Source: Adiantum capillus-veneris
Taxonomy: Eukaryota; Streptophyta; Polypodiopsida; Polypodiales; Pteridaceae
Assembly: GCA_014529385.2 (NCBI GenBank)
Contig: CM043960.1
Coordinates: forward strand, 22,437,719-22,501,718
Length of the DNA stretch: 64,000 bases
Reading direction: 5' to 3'
This document shows positions 46,600 through 59,144 of the stretch, one piece after another. The translations under genes and the position numbers were made by a program. The number at the start of each line of letters is the position of its first letter. Positions within the stretch are counted from its first letter, which is position 1. Below the pieces are notes generated by a model, which made no database searches, was not told the DNA's origin, and saw nothing but the letters and a program-made list of their open reading frames with translations.

Positions 46600-49500
46600 T
46601 TCTATTTGGAATAGACTATGCTAAACCAAAAGCTTCAAGGTAAAGGTTCACAATTTGAGGCGTATCTGCCACGATCTCTTGCTCCATCCACTTCGCATCC
46701 AATGCAGGATAGTTCTTGAATTTAACCAAGAACCGCCTTATCATTTTTCCTTTTATCTTTCTATCTTTATGTGCTAAAATCTATTCTAGAACAAGTATCT
46801 CCTCGTTTTCGTCCACTTCGGTTTGCTCATCTGGCTCCCCATCATCGGGCACATCGCCTTTAAAAGGCTTCAAGAGACACATGAAAAGCATTGTGAATCC
46901 TCCAAAGATCGGGCTTCAATCGAAAGGAGACATCATTTATCTATTCGGAAATTTGGAAAGGTCCATAGTATCTCATGCTAAGCTTTGGAAAGAGCAGCTC
47001 CTTTCCCTTTTTCTTTCTCAGGCATGCCTTCTCAAAACGTAAGAGCACCAAATCGTTCTCCTTTAATTTTAGGTCGCGACGATGTCAATCTGCTGCCTTT
47101 TTGTGTCTTTCTTGAGATTTCCGTAAAGCCTCCCGGACCTTGGCAAAAGCCGTGTCCAAGTCCCGTGTATACTCGTCGGCTTCAAAAATCTTATCTTTCT
47201 TGCTTTGGAAGGGGGGAACCTTGGTAGCACCTTCAATAATCTCAAATGGCGCCTTCCCCGTCCAAGAGTGAATCGTGTTATTGTAGGCAAATTTCACGAA
47301 GGGCAAATACTTTTCCCATTGAGTCTTCTGCTCATGAATCTGGGGTCTCTGTCGCAGACAATTGTCTCAGGCATGCCATGTAATCTGAGATCTGGGCCAC
47401 AAACAGTCTCGCTAAGTGATCCGGCTTGACTGTTTTCTTCCCTGGAATGAAATGAGCTTGCTTGCTAAACCTGTCAATAACAGTCCAGATACCATCATGC
47501 CCACTCTGTGTTCTCGCGAGATCAAAAAAGAAATCCATTGCAATACTTTCCCAGGGACGGTGGGTATGGGTAAAGGCTGTAACAATCCCTGTGCTTTATG
47601 CTTGTCAAACTTGACCTTCTGGCATACCAAGCAACTGCGTACAAAATCGTCACTCCTTAAGTCTCGGCCAAAAGAAGTATCTCTCCACGCCTTTCAAGGT
47701 GGTAGCAACGCCGCGGGTGACCCATAAATGTTGGATAGTGGCATTCAGTTAAAACCTTTTCCCTCAACGGTTGTGTAACGCACATCATTTTCTTCATCAA
47801 GTAGCCATCCCGAATGGAATATCCCGCTACTACCTCCCCATTCCGTATCCGAGTGAAAATATCTGCAAAATCTCTAAATGTGGCATACTGATCGACCATA
47901 TCCTCGAAGCTCCTATGATGTATCGCAGAAATAGCCAGAACCAACGGCTTCCGGGACAAAGCATCTGCCACCAAGTTCTTCTCTCCCTGCACATGGACAA
48001 TCTAGAAGTGAAACTATGACAAGATATTCGCCCACCGCATCTGCTTTTCCGATAGCTGCTTCTATGACAAGAAGTAGAGTAAACTCTGGTGATCTGTGAA
48101 GACCATAAAATCGGCTCCGAGTAGGTAATGCGGCCACTGAGTAAGAGCATGGATAACCGTCAAAAGCTCTCTCTCATAAATCTGTGCTGTCAATTCTCGC
48201 CTTCAGAACAATCGACTCTTGTAGGCAATGACATGGCCTTCTTGCATTAAGACCGCACCCAGACTACGACCACAAGCATCACAAATGACTTCTGCAAATC
48301 CGACAAAGTCAAAATTGGTCCCGTAATCAATTTCTCTTTCAATGTCCAAAAGGCAGTCACCTCTGTGGGTCCCCACAAGAAAGGGACTCCTTTCTGTGTC
48401 AAAATATGCAAAGGGGAAGCAACCTCTGCAAACTTTCTAATGAACCGCCGGTAGTAAGAACATAAGCCCAAGAAGCTTCTAATTCATGGACATTCTTCAA
48501 ATCGGGCCAATCACGGATAGTCTCTATCTTGGCCGGGTCCCTGCACTCCTACTGCTGAGACAATGTGTCCCAAAAAGTGTATCTCGGGTAGGAAAAATTC
48601 ACTTTTCTTTGCATTAATCACTAACTTGTGATCTCATAATGCCTAAAAGACATGTACCAGATGTTCTCTATGTTCTGCCTCATCCTTGGAGAAGACAATA
48701 ATGTCATCAAAGAAAGTGCCAACAAATAGTCTGTACTCTCGAAAAATCATGTCCATCATTCGGTTAAATGTCGCTGGAGCATTGGTAAGGCCAAAAGGCA
48801 TCACCAAAAACTCAAATAAACCAAAGGTCGTCCGAAAAGCTGTCTTGTAGACATCTCCCGACGTGATTCGGATCTGATGATATCTGCTCTTCAAATCGTT
48901 CCTGCTGAAACAAGAGGATCCCTGTAGTCGGTCTAGAATATCATCGATCCTAGGAATCGAAAATCTGTTCTTGATAGTAATTTTGTTGAGAGCTCTGTAA
49001 TCAATGCACATTCTCCAAGATCCGTCTTTCTTCAAAACCAACAACGGAGAGCAGTAAGGTGAAGTACTCGGCTGGATAAGGCCCTTTTCCAAGAGGTCTT
49101 TCACTTGGTTCATAATCTCTTCATTCTGGGCTCGGCTCACACGGTAAGGTGGCCAGTTCGGTGGTGTGTTTCCAGGTATCAAATCAATGGTATGATCCTC
49201 AAGACGAGCTGGTGGCAACTCGCCTAGCAGGCCCTAAGAAAAGCAATCAACATGAGTGTGGAGAAAATCTTGGCGTTCTTTTTCTAGATCAGACATATTT
49301 GTCCTATGATCATCATTCAACTCTTTCAAAAAGATCGAGTAAACAAACAGACTGGATTTCATTAAGTTTGAAACGGCCGAAGCCGATACAATAGGCACAT
49401 CAAGTACAATGGTTCGGCCCTTTTCTATAGTCAAAGTCACTTTTCTCGCCCGATAGTCGACCACGGTGTTGTTCTTATGGTACTAGGGAATTCCCAGGAG

Positions 49501-49871
49501 GACACTACAACCTTCCAAAGGCATTATGTAGAAGTCTTCGTGCCCCAAACACCACTGACAATGCAGCCGAAGTTTGCTAATGACGGGTGTAATGGCTACG
49601 TCCCTGCAGGGTGCCGCTAGAACTGCCTCTGCTAGTGTCGCATTCGATCGGGTGTACTCTCGAGCCACGCCGCCAATTCAGGTGAAATGAAGTTGGCCTT
49701 GGCTCCTCCATCAAAGAAAATCAGGGCTTCTTGATCTTTCACTTTGCCCCAAGCTCGGCAAAGTTCTGTACTCTCATCAATCGTGCTTGGGTCACTACCC
49801 ATGCAGTTTGGAACCAGTCCTGCTTTCATCTTGCCTTTCCGTCCACGTTCCTCAGCTGCTTTTGAACTCAC
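46600..49871 (-). pseudogene. gypsy-3 pol, heavily decayed
   Basis: Protease near 49690 ([16 protein letters not shown]); RT at 49218-48643 with [36 protein letters not shown] and FFDD near 48690, and [13 protein letters not shown] showing changes in the usually invariant IDLKSGYHQ; RNase H fragments near 48470-48250 and 48150-47660; integrase pieces near 47630-47085 (CQKVKFDKHKAQGLLQPLP and KAPFEIIEGATKVPPF); chromodomain near 46720-46620 (KFKNYPALDAKWMEQE). At least eight stops or frameshifts separate the pieces and parts of integrase are missing. Oldest of the gypsy copies by damage. Confidence 0.87.
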
Positions 49872-51370
49872 TGGCCTTTCTTCATCTTGTTCTTTCTGTG
49901 CCTTTTTAGGGCACTTCGCGGAAATGTGTCCTTGTTCCCTGCATCCAAAACACTTCCCCTCTTTAATGTAGTTGGCTCTCTCCCGAGGAGTGAACCGGGG
50001 CTGTGCATCCTTGTCTCCCTCTTTCTACTTTCATTTTTAGAAGTCTATTCTGTTTTCTGCGTCATGATCTCATCTGTGGGGTAAGTCAAACTGCCTGAGT
50101 GAATGGCAAAGCCCCGTTTCGCATGACTCATCAGTTCTTGAATGGAATCTGACTTTCGCTCTAAGCAATGATTTGGATCTCCGTAGGAAGTCGGAAGTCC
50201 CAAGGTAAACCGCTCAATCTGTTCTTTAAATGAGATCTTCTTAAATGAAGAAGCGGGTAGAAAAGAGCTCCAAAATCTCTCACAATATGCGTCCAAGGTA
50301 TCTTTCTTGGTCATCCGGAGATGGTTCCAAGCAATTCGTACATCTCGTTCGTACTCCCAAGTCAACCAAGAAGAAATAAAAAGCCTTTTAAATTTCAGCC
50401 ATTTAACTGGCGCTTTCTTGTTCAATAGAAGAGTGGACCACCATGTTCGAGCATTTCCCTTGAAGTAAGAGGTAGCCCTCCGAATCTTGGAGTGCTCTGA
50501 GTAATGTCCTCCAGAAAAAGCTATATCAAACTGCTGTATGAAGGCCAAAGCCCTTGAAGCATCTCGGAATCCATAAAAAGTGTCAAATTTAATTGACTGT
50601 CCACCTTCTTTAATTCTCGAACTTTCTTGCTTTTATCCTCCAGAAAGTCATGCTGGTTGGCTTTATAGAAATTCTTCTTCTTTGCATAAAATCTGTGATC
50701 ATCGGAGTCCGAACTATCTAAAGACAAGTCCTCTGTAGAACTATCAGAAATTCGGCGAAACTTAGGCTTCTTTGCCTTTGTCTTGCCCTTTCCAAAGCTT
50801 TGCTTTTTGCTTCGCTTTTTCCCTTTCCTGTCTTCTTCGCTCGAGTCAGAAGAGCTAGAAGAACTGTCAAAAGAAGAAGAGGAAGAAGAAGAACTAGATA
50901 CTCCTTCAAATTTGACATGCTTTTTCTGCTTTCTTGCCAAGGCAAAAGTAGATTGACGACCCAAATAACCCTTTCTTCTACTTTTTGTCATGCTTTTTGC
51001 GTTGGTTGGTTGCGTCAAAAAGCTGGGTAATCTGTATATCAACCACCTCTTTTAATTCTTGCTCTGTAAACATCCTTGGAGTAGGAGGTTTCTTGAGTGC
51101 CGGTTTGAGAGGTGGTTTTGTGGCCTTCCGCCACTGAGAGTGCACTTCGTCGAAGGATGTCTGCATCAAAAATTTTGCAAATTTGGGATCCTTCGCGAGA
51201 TTGATCATCATCTTTGTCGTATCGTCAACCAATTGTCGACGCTCCATCTCTTCAATCTCCGCCTGAGTAGGCCAAGGCGGGCCACACTCCTTGTGAGAAT
51301 CTTCTTCGTGATCTCTTCTCGCATCCCCAGATGCAGAGGAAGTCGACTGATCTCTGTTTGAATCCATAAG
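49872..51370 (-). pseudogene. gypsy-3 gag with CCHC zinc knuckle
   Basis: Starts MDSNRDQSTSSASGDARRDH close to the LTR. Contains a Ser/Asp/Lys-rich low-complexity stretch (50900-50720) and the Gag core (YFKGNARTWWSTLLLNKKAP, WNHLRMTKKDTLDAYCERFW, EQIERFTLGLPTSYGD). A zinc knuckle CFGCREQGHISAKC (C-x2-C-x4-H-x4-C) lies at about 49960-49920. Frameshifts occur near 51000 and 50540 and a stop near 50045. Confidence 0.85.
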
Positions 51371-51431
51371 TGTCACGAGAAAAGGATCGGATTTCCTGGT
51401 AGAAGAGAAATCGGCCGCACTTTGATACCAC

Positions 51432-51881
51432 TGTGACAAACTTGGACATTCCGAGTCAAAAGATATTGGCCCCAAAGACTGGCGCCCCTTTCGGTATTTC
51501 TTTTTGTATTAATCTGCAACTCAAAGTACAAGGAGTGGGAGGGGTCTCACTCTCAGACTCTGCGTCCAGATGCTCTGCAGAGTAGGAGCCCTGCCCATCT
51601 ATTTATTGATTACAAGGGATGCCAAAAGCTGCCCTTTTAAAAGCATTAAAATAAAGCAAGTTTCCCCCAAAAGCTTCTCAGCCATTGCGTAGGATGTTCA
51701 GCTGCTTTTTCCAGCGCAAAAGACGGAATTTTGTACAGCTACCGTACGCACTGCCTTGTCAGCCTGCTTTTTCCGCATTCTGCGCCGCAAATTTCTGGTC
51801 CATACGTTGCTACCACGTCAGCACTGTAGCGCGTTTTCCGAGTTTCTGCAGCCAGCCAGCACGCCAGGGTGTGTGTGTTTC
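51432..51881 (-). repeat. gypsy-3 5' LTR, inner part (outer part at 59105-59144)
   Basis: The primer site (minus strand TGGTATCAAAGT) lies immediately to the left, at about 51419-51430. The LTR starts TGTGACAAAC on the plus strand, is cut by gypsy-4 at 51881, and resumes at 59105, ending GTTTGTGACA at 59144. That makes about 490 bp with near-palindromic ends. No matching second LTR was found on the left. Confidence 0.8.
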
Positions 51882-53107
51882 TGTTGGTAATTGGACTATT
51901 TTCTTATTTTTAATGATTAATCTCTTTTTTAGGATATTTTATTGTGTGCACTAAGAACTGTTAAAAGATTGTAGCTACAGGAACTGCCATCAAGAACGGA
52001 CAACTCTGATGTGTCATTTGATGGGTGACGGTAAACATCGCGAAGGAGTTTCCGTAAGTTCGGTGGAAAGGGCCGGGTTACGAGTGCCCCTGATGCGTCA
52101 CATGATGGGTGACAGGTGCATCAGTAAGGGGGCATCCCATAGGCTAAGGAGGAAATCCGAACTGAGTAAGAAAATACGCGTAAGAACGCAAGCACAAGAA
52201 TAAAGATGGGCTCAATGAAGCTTTTTATGAAAAGCAGGAACAATCGCAGGAAGGCAGACGCTTTCCCGCGAGGAATCTATGTTTGCATTACATTCGTGCA
52301 TGTGGTTGCATCCAGGGACGCCTGGGAAGTGTTGTTAAATGCATTGGTAAAACTTATAAGGTTTTATTGAGTTTTTGGGCAGGTTCAGACCAATTTTAAA
52401 ATATGCCGGCCGCCCACTTGATAAGTGGGCAGCCACTTAGAAGATAAAGCAACAAAACCAGCCAGCGAATTCTCTCTCCCTAGTTCGGGTAGAACAGCGC
52501 AAAAAAAAAAAAAAAAAAAAACGGCCGCGATCTCTACGCGAGCAGTTATTCGTGCCGTGGCCAAGGAGCTATAAAAGCACCACATGCCCTCACTCACGGG
52601 AGGTACCAACATCAGCAAGAGAAGACTCTGTCGCAAGAGATCGCGAGACTACGAAGCACGGAAGTCGCTTTTCTCGCGCAAGAGCGACATGTATCTATTG
52701 TGGATTCGCCATACGAATTGTTGTCGTGTGTTTGTGTGGTTTGTTTTGCAGGAATCTCCCGTCTTACGGGAAGGCCCTTCACGGGAAGTACGGCTTCACG
52801 CCTAAGTCCCTTACGGGAAAGTACGGCTTCGCGCCTAAGTCCCTTACGGGAAGGAACGGCTTTGTGCCCAAGCCCTTTACGGGAAAGCACGACCTTCGGG
52901 TCTAAGATTACAGAACGGAGGGGTTTCCTCGGGTTCTCGTGCTTGTATACGAATTCTCCCTGAATAAAAGAATAATCTTAACGGGGGGGGGGACCAGCCC
53001 ATCTTCTGGTCCCCAATACTGTGTCGATCTTCTCCCTTCTCTCACATTTGCAAAGTATTTTAATTTTCAGATTTTCAAGTGCTCGTGTACGCTCCCGTTT
53101 TGTGACA
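51882..53107 (+). repeat. gypsy-4 5' LTR
   Basis: 1,226 bp, TGTTGGTAATTGG...TTTTGTGACA. Contains a poly-A run (52501-52520) and about three tandem copies of a 33-bp unit (TAAGTCCCTTACGGGAA-type) at about 52755-52900, plus GATGGGTGACGG/GATGGGTGACAG near-repeats at 52020 and 52103. Confidence 0.93.
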
Positions 53108-53177
53108 GTGGTATAAGAGCTCGGACTCCTCTCTTTCTCTGCAAAGAAGGACGATTCCGGGAAGAACGGGAAGAACC

Positions 53178-54707
53178 ATGTCGAGCCAAGGGAGAAGCGT
53201 TGAAGAGGAGCTTCAACAAGTGCAAGCTCAGCTTGCGGAGTTGCAACAAAGTTTACTGTTGCCAGACGTCCAAAAGCTTTTGGGAGGAATGAAGAAAACG
53301 AATGGTATTGATGCAGCCAAGCATCCAGACAACACTGTTGGCGTGAGACCACAGGAGGCAAGAGAAGAAGCACGTGCCGAGGTGCACAAAGGATCTTCAG
53401 ATCGGAATGAAAGGCCTACTTCAAGGAAAGGCCAGGAAAAAGCGCTCTCTCTGCTAGACGAGAGCAAGGACATCTCTATCTCATCTCCATCTTACTCTCT
53501 TGATTATACTTCTACTTCTCGATCATCTCGTTAGAAGAAGGAAGCAGCTACTACCGCCACTACCATACATCAACCTAAAGATAAGCCTCGATTCAAGAAG
53601 CAAGGTCGCAAGTCTCAACATCGCATGAGAGTCTTCAAATCAGGCGACAAGGACATCAAGTTCGAAACCTACAGCAGACGGAGAGACATCTCCAAAGCAC
53701 TGTCCTTCATCAGACAGTTTGAAGTCGCCTTTACCAATGGGCACTTCACAAAAAAATCCTAATTACGCCATGTGGGGATGCACCTCAAGGAAACGGCAAG
53801 TAATTGGTGGTTAGCCAAGATTCTGGAAGGTTCTCAGGCCAGAACTTGGGAGAGCTTCAAATCTGAATTTTATGAACAATTTCTTCCGCCTGACTTCGAG
53901 CAGGACATACGGAAGGAATGGGACTGGCTTGCCCAGAAGGAACATGAAAGAGTAACAACCTATGTGGACAAGTATTGGTCGGTTCTTCTAAAGGTCACTC
54001 CCTTCATGAAGATTGCAGACGAGGAAAAGAAACGAAAGTTCGAAGCGGGTCTCCAACCGCAGCTTTGAAAGAGTATGAAGGTGTATCCGCATGATACTCT
54101 TCAGAGGATGATGGAGTCAGCAATCATTGCTGAGGATTTGCACTCAACTGGGACGCCCAGAAAGATGGAGCATAGCACTTACCGTGCAAGACAAAGAGGG
54201 GTCTACGATGACCAAGGGGGCCAAGGAAGAAAACGTCCTCCATCGAGGGACGATGATCATTCTAAGAAGCCAGAGGGCACTGGCAAGCGAACTAAGTATC
54301 TTTCTCCTACTCAACTTCAAACTTTCAGAGAGGAAGGAAGATGCTTCTACTGTGGCGAGAAAAGACATATGAAACCGGACTGCCCGCTAAAGCAGCAACG
54401 GCAAGAGCAAGCCTCTACGAGGCAAGAGAAAGCAAGGAAGGAACCCGCACCACCAAGCTCGAACTCCATTCCAGATGTTCAAGGAAACACAGAAATGGAG
54501 AAAGGGAAGCGTCAACTTCTGAAGGGCTGGGGGTCTTTGAACAACCAGCGAGTACTGATTCTTTATGATCCAGGATCCACGGATAACTTCATCTCCCTGG
54601 ATACTACAGAACGTTTGTGCCTTACACCAGCTCAGCTTGGCACACCGGTTACATCCGGATCGGCATTCGAGGGGTTGACAACCAATGCAACTCCCGTGCA
54701 AGGATAG
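53178..54707 (+). pseudogene. gypsy-4 gag and protease start
   Basis: ATG at 53178 (MSSQGRSVEEELQQVQAQLAE, a short coiled-coil-like start), Gag core (HLKETASNWWLAKILEGSQA, YEQFLPPDFEQDIRKEWDWL, EEKKRKFEAGLQPQL), CCHC knuckle CFYCGEKRHMKPDC near 54345, then protease with LILYDPGSTDNFISLD near 54560. The reading frame is uninterrupted by indels but has in-frame stops at 53532 (TAG), 53760 (TAA), 54066 (TGA) and 54705 (TAG). Each could come from CAG/CAA/CGA by a single C-to-T change. Confidence 0.9.
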
Positions 54708-57700
54708 CTCAATCTTCGGATTGGCGAGTACAAGGACCGCGAATCATTTTTGATGGCACCCATTGAGGGATGTGATATCATCTTGGGTATGCCATGGCAC
54801 TTTCACATGACACCTATTCCCGATTATGTGGAAAAGACCCTCACTTTTGATCATGGGGGTAAGAAAATAAAGATTCAAGCTGATGCAGAAGATTGGCAGT
54901 TCCCAATTGTAAGCCATATCTCCATTAAGAAAGAAATGAAGAAGTGTGTTTCTGCTTACTTGATTTTTGCAAAGGATAAAACTAGTAGGGACTCTCTCTC
55001 TAGTTTGGAAATTAAGCGTCTTCAATTTATTGAAAAGTACAAGGATTGTTTCACGGAAACACTTCCTAATGAACTCCCTCCGGTACGCCCGGAAGATCAC
55101 CGCATAGATCTCATACCGGATAGCTCGCCTCCCAATCAACCCCCTTATCGGGTGAGTCTTGCTCAGCAAGAGGAAATTTTGAAGCAAGTCAACGAGCTTC
55201 TAGAGAAAGGGTTAGTACGACCAAGTGCTTCACCCTATTGCTCTCCAGTTCTACTGGTGCAGAAGAAAGATGGCACGTTTCGAATGTGCATAGACTATCG
55301 GTCTTTAAACAAGATCACAATCAAGAATCGCTTTCCGATCCCTCGGATTGATGATATACTTGATAAGTTGCAGGGTGCAAGTGTCTGTAGTCGCATAGAC
55401 TTAAAGAGTGGGTATCATCAGATACGGATCGCCCCTGAGGATGTCCACAAGACTGCTTTCCGCACAACCTTTGGACTATATGAATTTTTGGTAATGCCTT
55501 TCGGCTTGACAAATGCTCCTGCGACGTTCAATCGCATGAAGGACCGCATTTTCAGCCAGTATCGAGCTTTTACGGGAGTATTCTTTGATGACATACTCAT
55601 CTTCTCTAAGTCAGAAGAGGAACATCGGAAGCACTTGGACTTAGTGTTTCAAGAATTGCGAAAGCATGAGTTGCATGTGAATGCAAAGAAGAGCGAATTC
55701 TTTCTCTCAGAGATACACTATCTCGGCCATATAGTCTCTCACAATCAAGTGAGTATGGATCCTGCCAAGATCCGAGTGGTAGAAGATTGGCCTATTCCCA
55801 CTACGGTACATGATGTACGTAGTTTCCTGGGATTATGTTCGTATTATCGAAGGTTTGTTCGAGGATTTGCTCATGTAGCAGGACCACTTTATGACTTGAC
55901 AAAGAAGAAGATTCCTTTCAAATGGGGATCGAGACAACAAGGAGCTTTTGATCGGCTCAAGTACTTGCTAAGCCATGGACCTATTTTGATAGTGCCTGAC
56001 TTAAGAAAACCATTTGAGGTTCACTGCGATGCTTCAGGCGATTGCATCGGAGCAGTGTTAAACCAAGAAGGCCATGCAGTGGCCTACGAAAGCAGACGGC
56101 TTAAGGATGCAGAGTTGCATGCATCAATCTACGAAAAGGAACTCACGGTTGTGATTCACGCCTTATCCAACTGGAAGCACTATCTTCTAGGAGCGGATTT
56201 TGTGATCAAGACTGATCACCAGAGTTTGCGGTATTTTCTTACGCAAAGGAAACTATCTGAGAAGCAGATGAGATGGGCAAACTTTTTGTCTATGTTTCAC
56301 TTCCAGATCCTTCACACGGTTGGGAGTAAGAATGTGGTCGCGGACGCATTGTCTAGGCGGCCAAGGGTGAACGCTATCACTTCGGTGTATCATCAAGAAT
56401 TAGAAGCACTACCGGATTTGTATCCGAATGATCCAGACTTCTCCACCGTTTGGGGAAAGCTACATCGTGGAGAGAATGAGTTTCCCTATTCCATTCGGGA
56501 CGGTTATCTCTACCACCATCAGGCCATATGTGTGGCGGAACCATTAAGAAAGAAGATCATGGATGAAGCACACGCTTCGCCTTATGCGGGTCATTGGGGT
56601 ATTCTCCCTACGACCTTAGCAATGGAAAGATATTTCTTTTGGCCTAGCCTTAAAGCAGACATTGATAAGTATGTCAGGGAATGTTTGGTTTGCCAAAAAG
56701 TGAAGTATGATCGGCATAAGACGCCTGGGTTGCTACAACCTTTGCCTGTGCCTAATGAACCTTGGGAAAGTATTGCCATGGACTTCATCATGGACCTCCC
56801 TAGAACTCAGACTGGAAATGACGCGATCTGGACCATTGTGGACAGGTTTAGCAAGCAAGCACACTTTATACCAGTCAAGAAAACGATAAAAGCAGATCAT
56901 ATGGCTAGGGTCTTTCTGGCACAGATCTTTAAGCATCATGGAATGCCTAAGTCTATTGTGAGTGATCGAGATCCTCGCATGACAGGAAATTTTTGGCGTG
57001 CCTTGATGGATAATCTTGGTACGAAGCTGAATTTTTCATCTACCTACCATCCTCAAACGGACGGGCAAAGTGAGATAGCCAATTCCACAGTATTGGATAT
57101 GTTAGAAGCTTATGTGTCAGACCGGCAATCTGACGGGGAGAAATATTTGCCTCTTGTCGAGTATGCGTATAACAATACCATACACTCATCGACAGGGAAA
57201 GCACCTTTTGAGATTCTATATGGTAAGCCTTTGCTTCCACCCATCCTTTTAACTAAGGATAAGATCTTTGCAGCAGATGAATTTGTCCGGGACTTGGACA
57301 CAGTCTACGGGCAAGTTAGGAGAGCTATTCTACGCTCTCAGGAAAAGCATAAGAAAGCTGCAGACAAGCACAGAAGGAATCTAGACTTAACAGTCGGACA
57401 GTTAGTCTTACTCAAGTTTGAGAAGGCAAGATTTAAGAAACAAGCGTCTCATAAGGGGAAGGTGGTAAAACTTTCTACCCGTTATTATGGGCCGTTTAAG
57501 ATCACTGAGCGAGTAAATGATGTCACGTTCCGATTAGCGCTACCGCCTAATTGGAAGATCCATAATGCTTTCCATGTCAGTTTATTCCGGCCGTATGTGG
57601 GACCGCCTCCAAGCCAGCCTAGTGCTGAGGAACCTCCTGAGGTTGAGGAAACGGAAGAAATACTCCAACCGGAGCAGATAGTAAGTCATCAGGAGCAGTC

Positions 57701-57896
57701 TCTTAAATCCGGAAAGATAACACGGAAGTATTTGGTTAAGTTAAAGAACTATTCGAATCTAGATGCTCAGTGGGACGCAGGAGGAATTAGCAGCTTATCC
57801 CGAGATACTGGAGGTATATGTCCAAGCACTACAGTTGAGGTCAACTGTTTAGAAGCCAGAGGGATGTTGCTAATTGGACTATTTTCTTATTTTTAA
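54708..57896 (+). pseudogene. gypsy-4 pol: RT, RNase H, integrase, chromodomain (frameshifted end)
   Basis: Same frame as gag. From the first in-frame Met at 54750 it is open for 1,048 codons. Protease end (MMAPIEGCDIILGMPWHF); RT with [36 protein letters not shown], and FFDDILIFS near 55585; RNase H with CDASGDCIGAVLNQEG and KTDHQSLRYFL; integrase with an H-x-H/CLVCQ zinc region, AMDFIMDLPRTQTGND, SDRDPRMTGNFW and HPQTDGQSEIANS, so D-D-E is intact; chromodomain KYLVKLKNYSNLDAQW. A 1-bp insertion near 57772 shifts the last 30 or so codons, and the frame then runs into the LTR. The alternative frame there gives a normal chromodomain end, stopping at about 57850. RT, RNase H and integrase look undamaged. 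Confidence 0.93.
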
Positions 57897-59099
57897 TGAT
57901 TAATCTCTTTTTTAGGATATTTTATTGTGTGCACTAAGAACTGTTAAAAGATTGTAGCTACAGGAACTGCCATCAAGAACGGACAACTCTGATGTGTCAT
58001 TTGATGGGTGACGGTAAACATCGCGAAGGAATTTCCGTAAGTTCGGTGGAAAGGGCCGGGTTACGAATGCCCCTGATACGTCACATGATGGGTGACGGGT
58101 GCATCAGTAAGGGGGCATCCCGTAGGCTAAGGAGGAAATCCGAACTGAGTATGAAAATACACGTAAGAACGCAAGCACAAGAATAAAGATGGGTTCAATG
58201 AATCTTTTTACAAAAAGCAGGAACAATCACGGGAAGGCAGACGCTTTCCCGCGAGGAATCTATGTTTGCATTGCATTCGTGCATGTGGTTGCATCCATGG
58301 ACGCCTGGGAAGTGTTGTTAAATGCATTGGTTTTAACTTATAAGGTTTTATTGAGTTTTTGGGCAGGTTCAGACCAATTTTAAAATATATCGGCCGCCCA
58401 CTTAATAAGTGGGTAGCCACTTAGAAGATAAAGCAACAAAACCAGCCAGCGAATTCTCTCTCCCTATTTCGGGTAGAACAGCGCAAAAAAAAAAAAAAAA
58501 AAACGGCCGCGATCTCTACGCGAGCAGTTATTCGTGCCGTGGCCAAGGAGCTATAAAAGCACCACATGCCCTCACTCACGGGAGGTACCAACATCAGCAA
58601 GAGAAGACTCTGCCGCAAGAGATCGCGAGACTACGAAGCACGGAAGTCGCTTTTCAAGTCGCTTTTCCCGCGCAAGAGCGACATGTATCTATTGTGGATT
58701 CGCCATACGAATTGTTGTCGCGTGTTTGTGTGGTTTGTTTTGCAGCAATCTCCCGTCTTACGGGAAGGCCCTTCACGGGAAGTACGACTTCACGCCTAAG
58801 TCCCTTACGGGAAAGTACGGCTTCGCGCCTAAGTCCCTTACGGGAAGGAACAGCCTTGTGCCCAAGCCCTTTACGAGAAAGCACGACCTTCGGGTCTAAG
58901 ATTACAAAACGGAGGGGTTTCCTCGGGTTCTCGTGCTTGTATACGAATTCTCCCTGAATAAAAGAATAATCTTAACGGCGGGGGACCAGCCCATCTTCTG
59001 GTCCCCAATACTGTGTCGATCTTCTCCCTTCTCTCACATTTGCAAAGTATTTTAATTTTCAGATTTTCAAGTGCTCGTGTACGCTTCCGTTTTGTGACA
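57865..59099 (+). repeat. gypsy-4 3' LTR
   Basis: 1,235 bp, TGTTGCTAATTGG...TTTTGTGACA. Very similar to the 5' LTR; one visible difference is a short duplication around AAGTCGCTTTTC at 58645-58668. Confidence 0.93.
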
Positions 59100-59104
59100 G
59101 TTTC

Positions 59105-59144
59105 TGCTGCCCAAATGGCCACACCACGTCACCGGTTTGTGACA
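59105..59144 (-). repeat. gypsy-3 LTR outer end
   Basis: TGCTGCCCAAATGG...CCGGTTTGTGACA, the continuation of 51432-51881 across the gypsy-4 insertion. Its terminal TGTCACAAAC (minus) mirrors the other end. Confidence 0.7.

Larger units (their letters stand above)
51882..59099 (+). mobile_element. gypsy-4: near-complete Ty3/gypsy chromovirus
   Basis: LTRs at 51882-53107 and 57865-59099, exact target duplication GTTTC (51877-51881 and 59100-59104), primer site TGGTATAAGAGC at 53109 and a purine tract AGAAGCCAGAGGGA before the 3' LTR. Gag-Pol is in one frame on the plus strand. It is nested in the gypsy-3 LTR. Confidence 0.95.

Noticed and set aside
54744-55187. 147-codon minus-strand frame
   Set aside because: Antisense to gypsy-4 pol.
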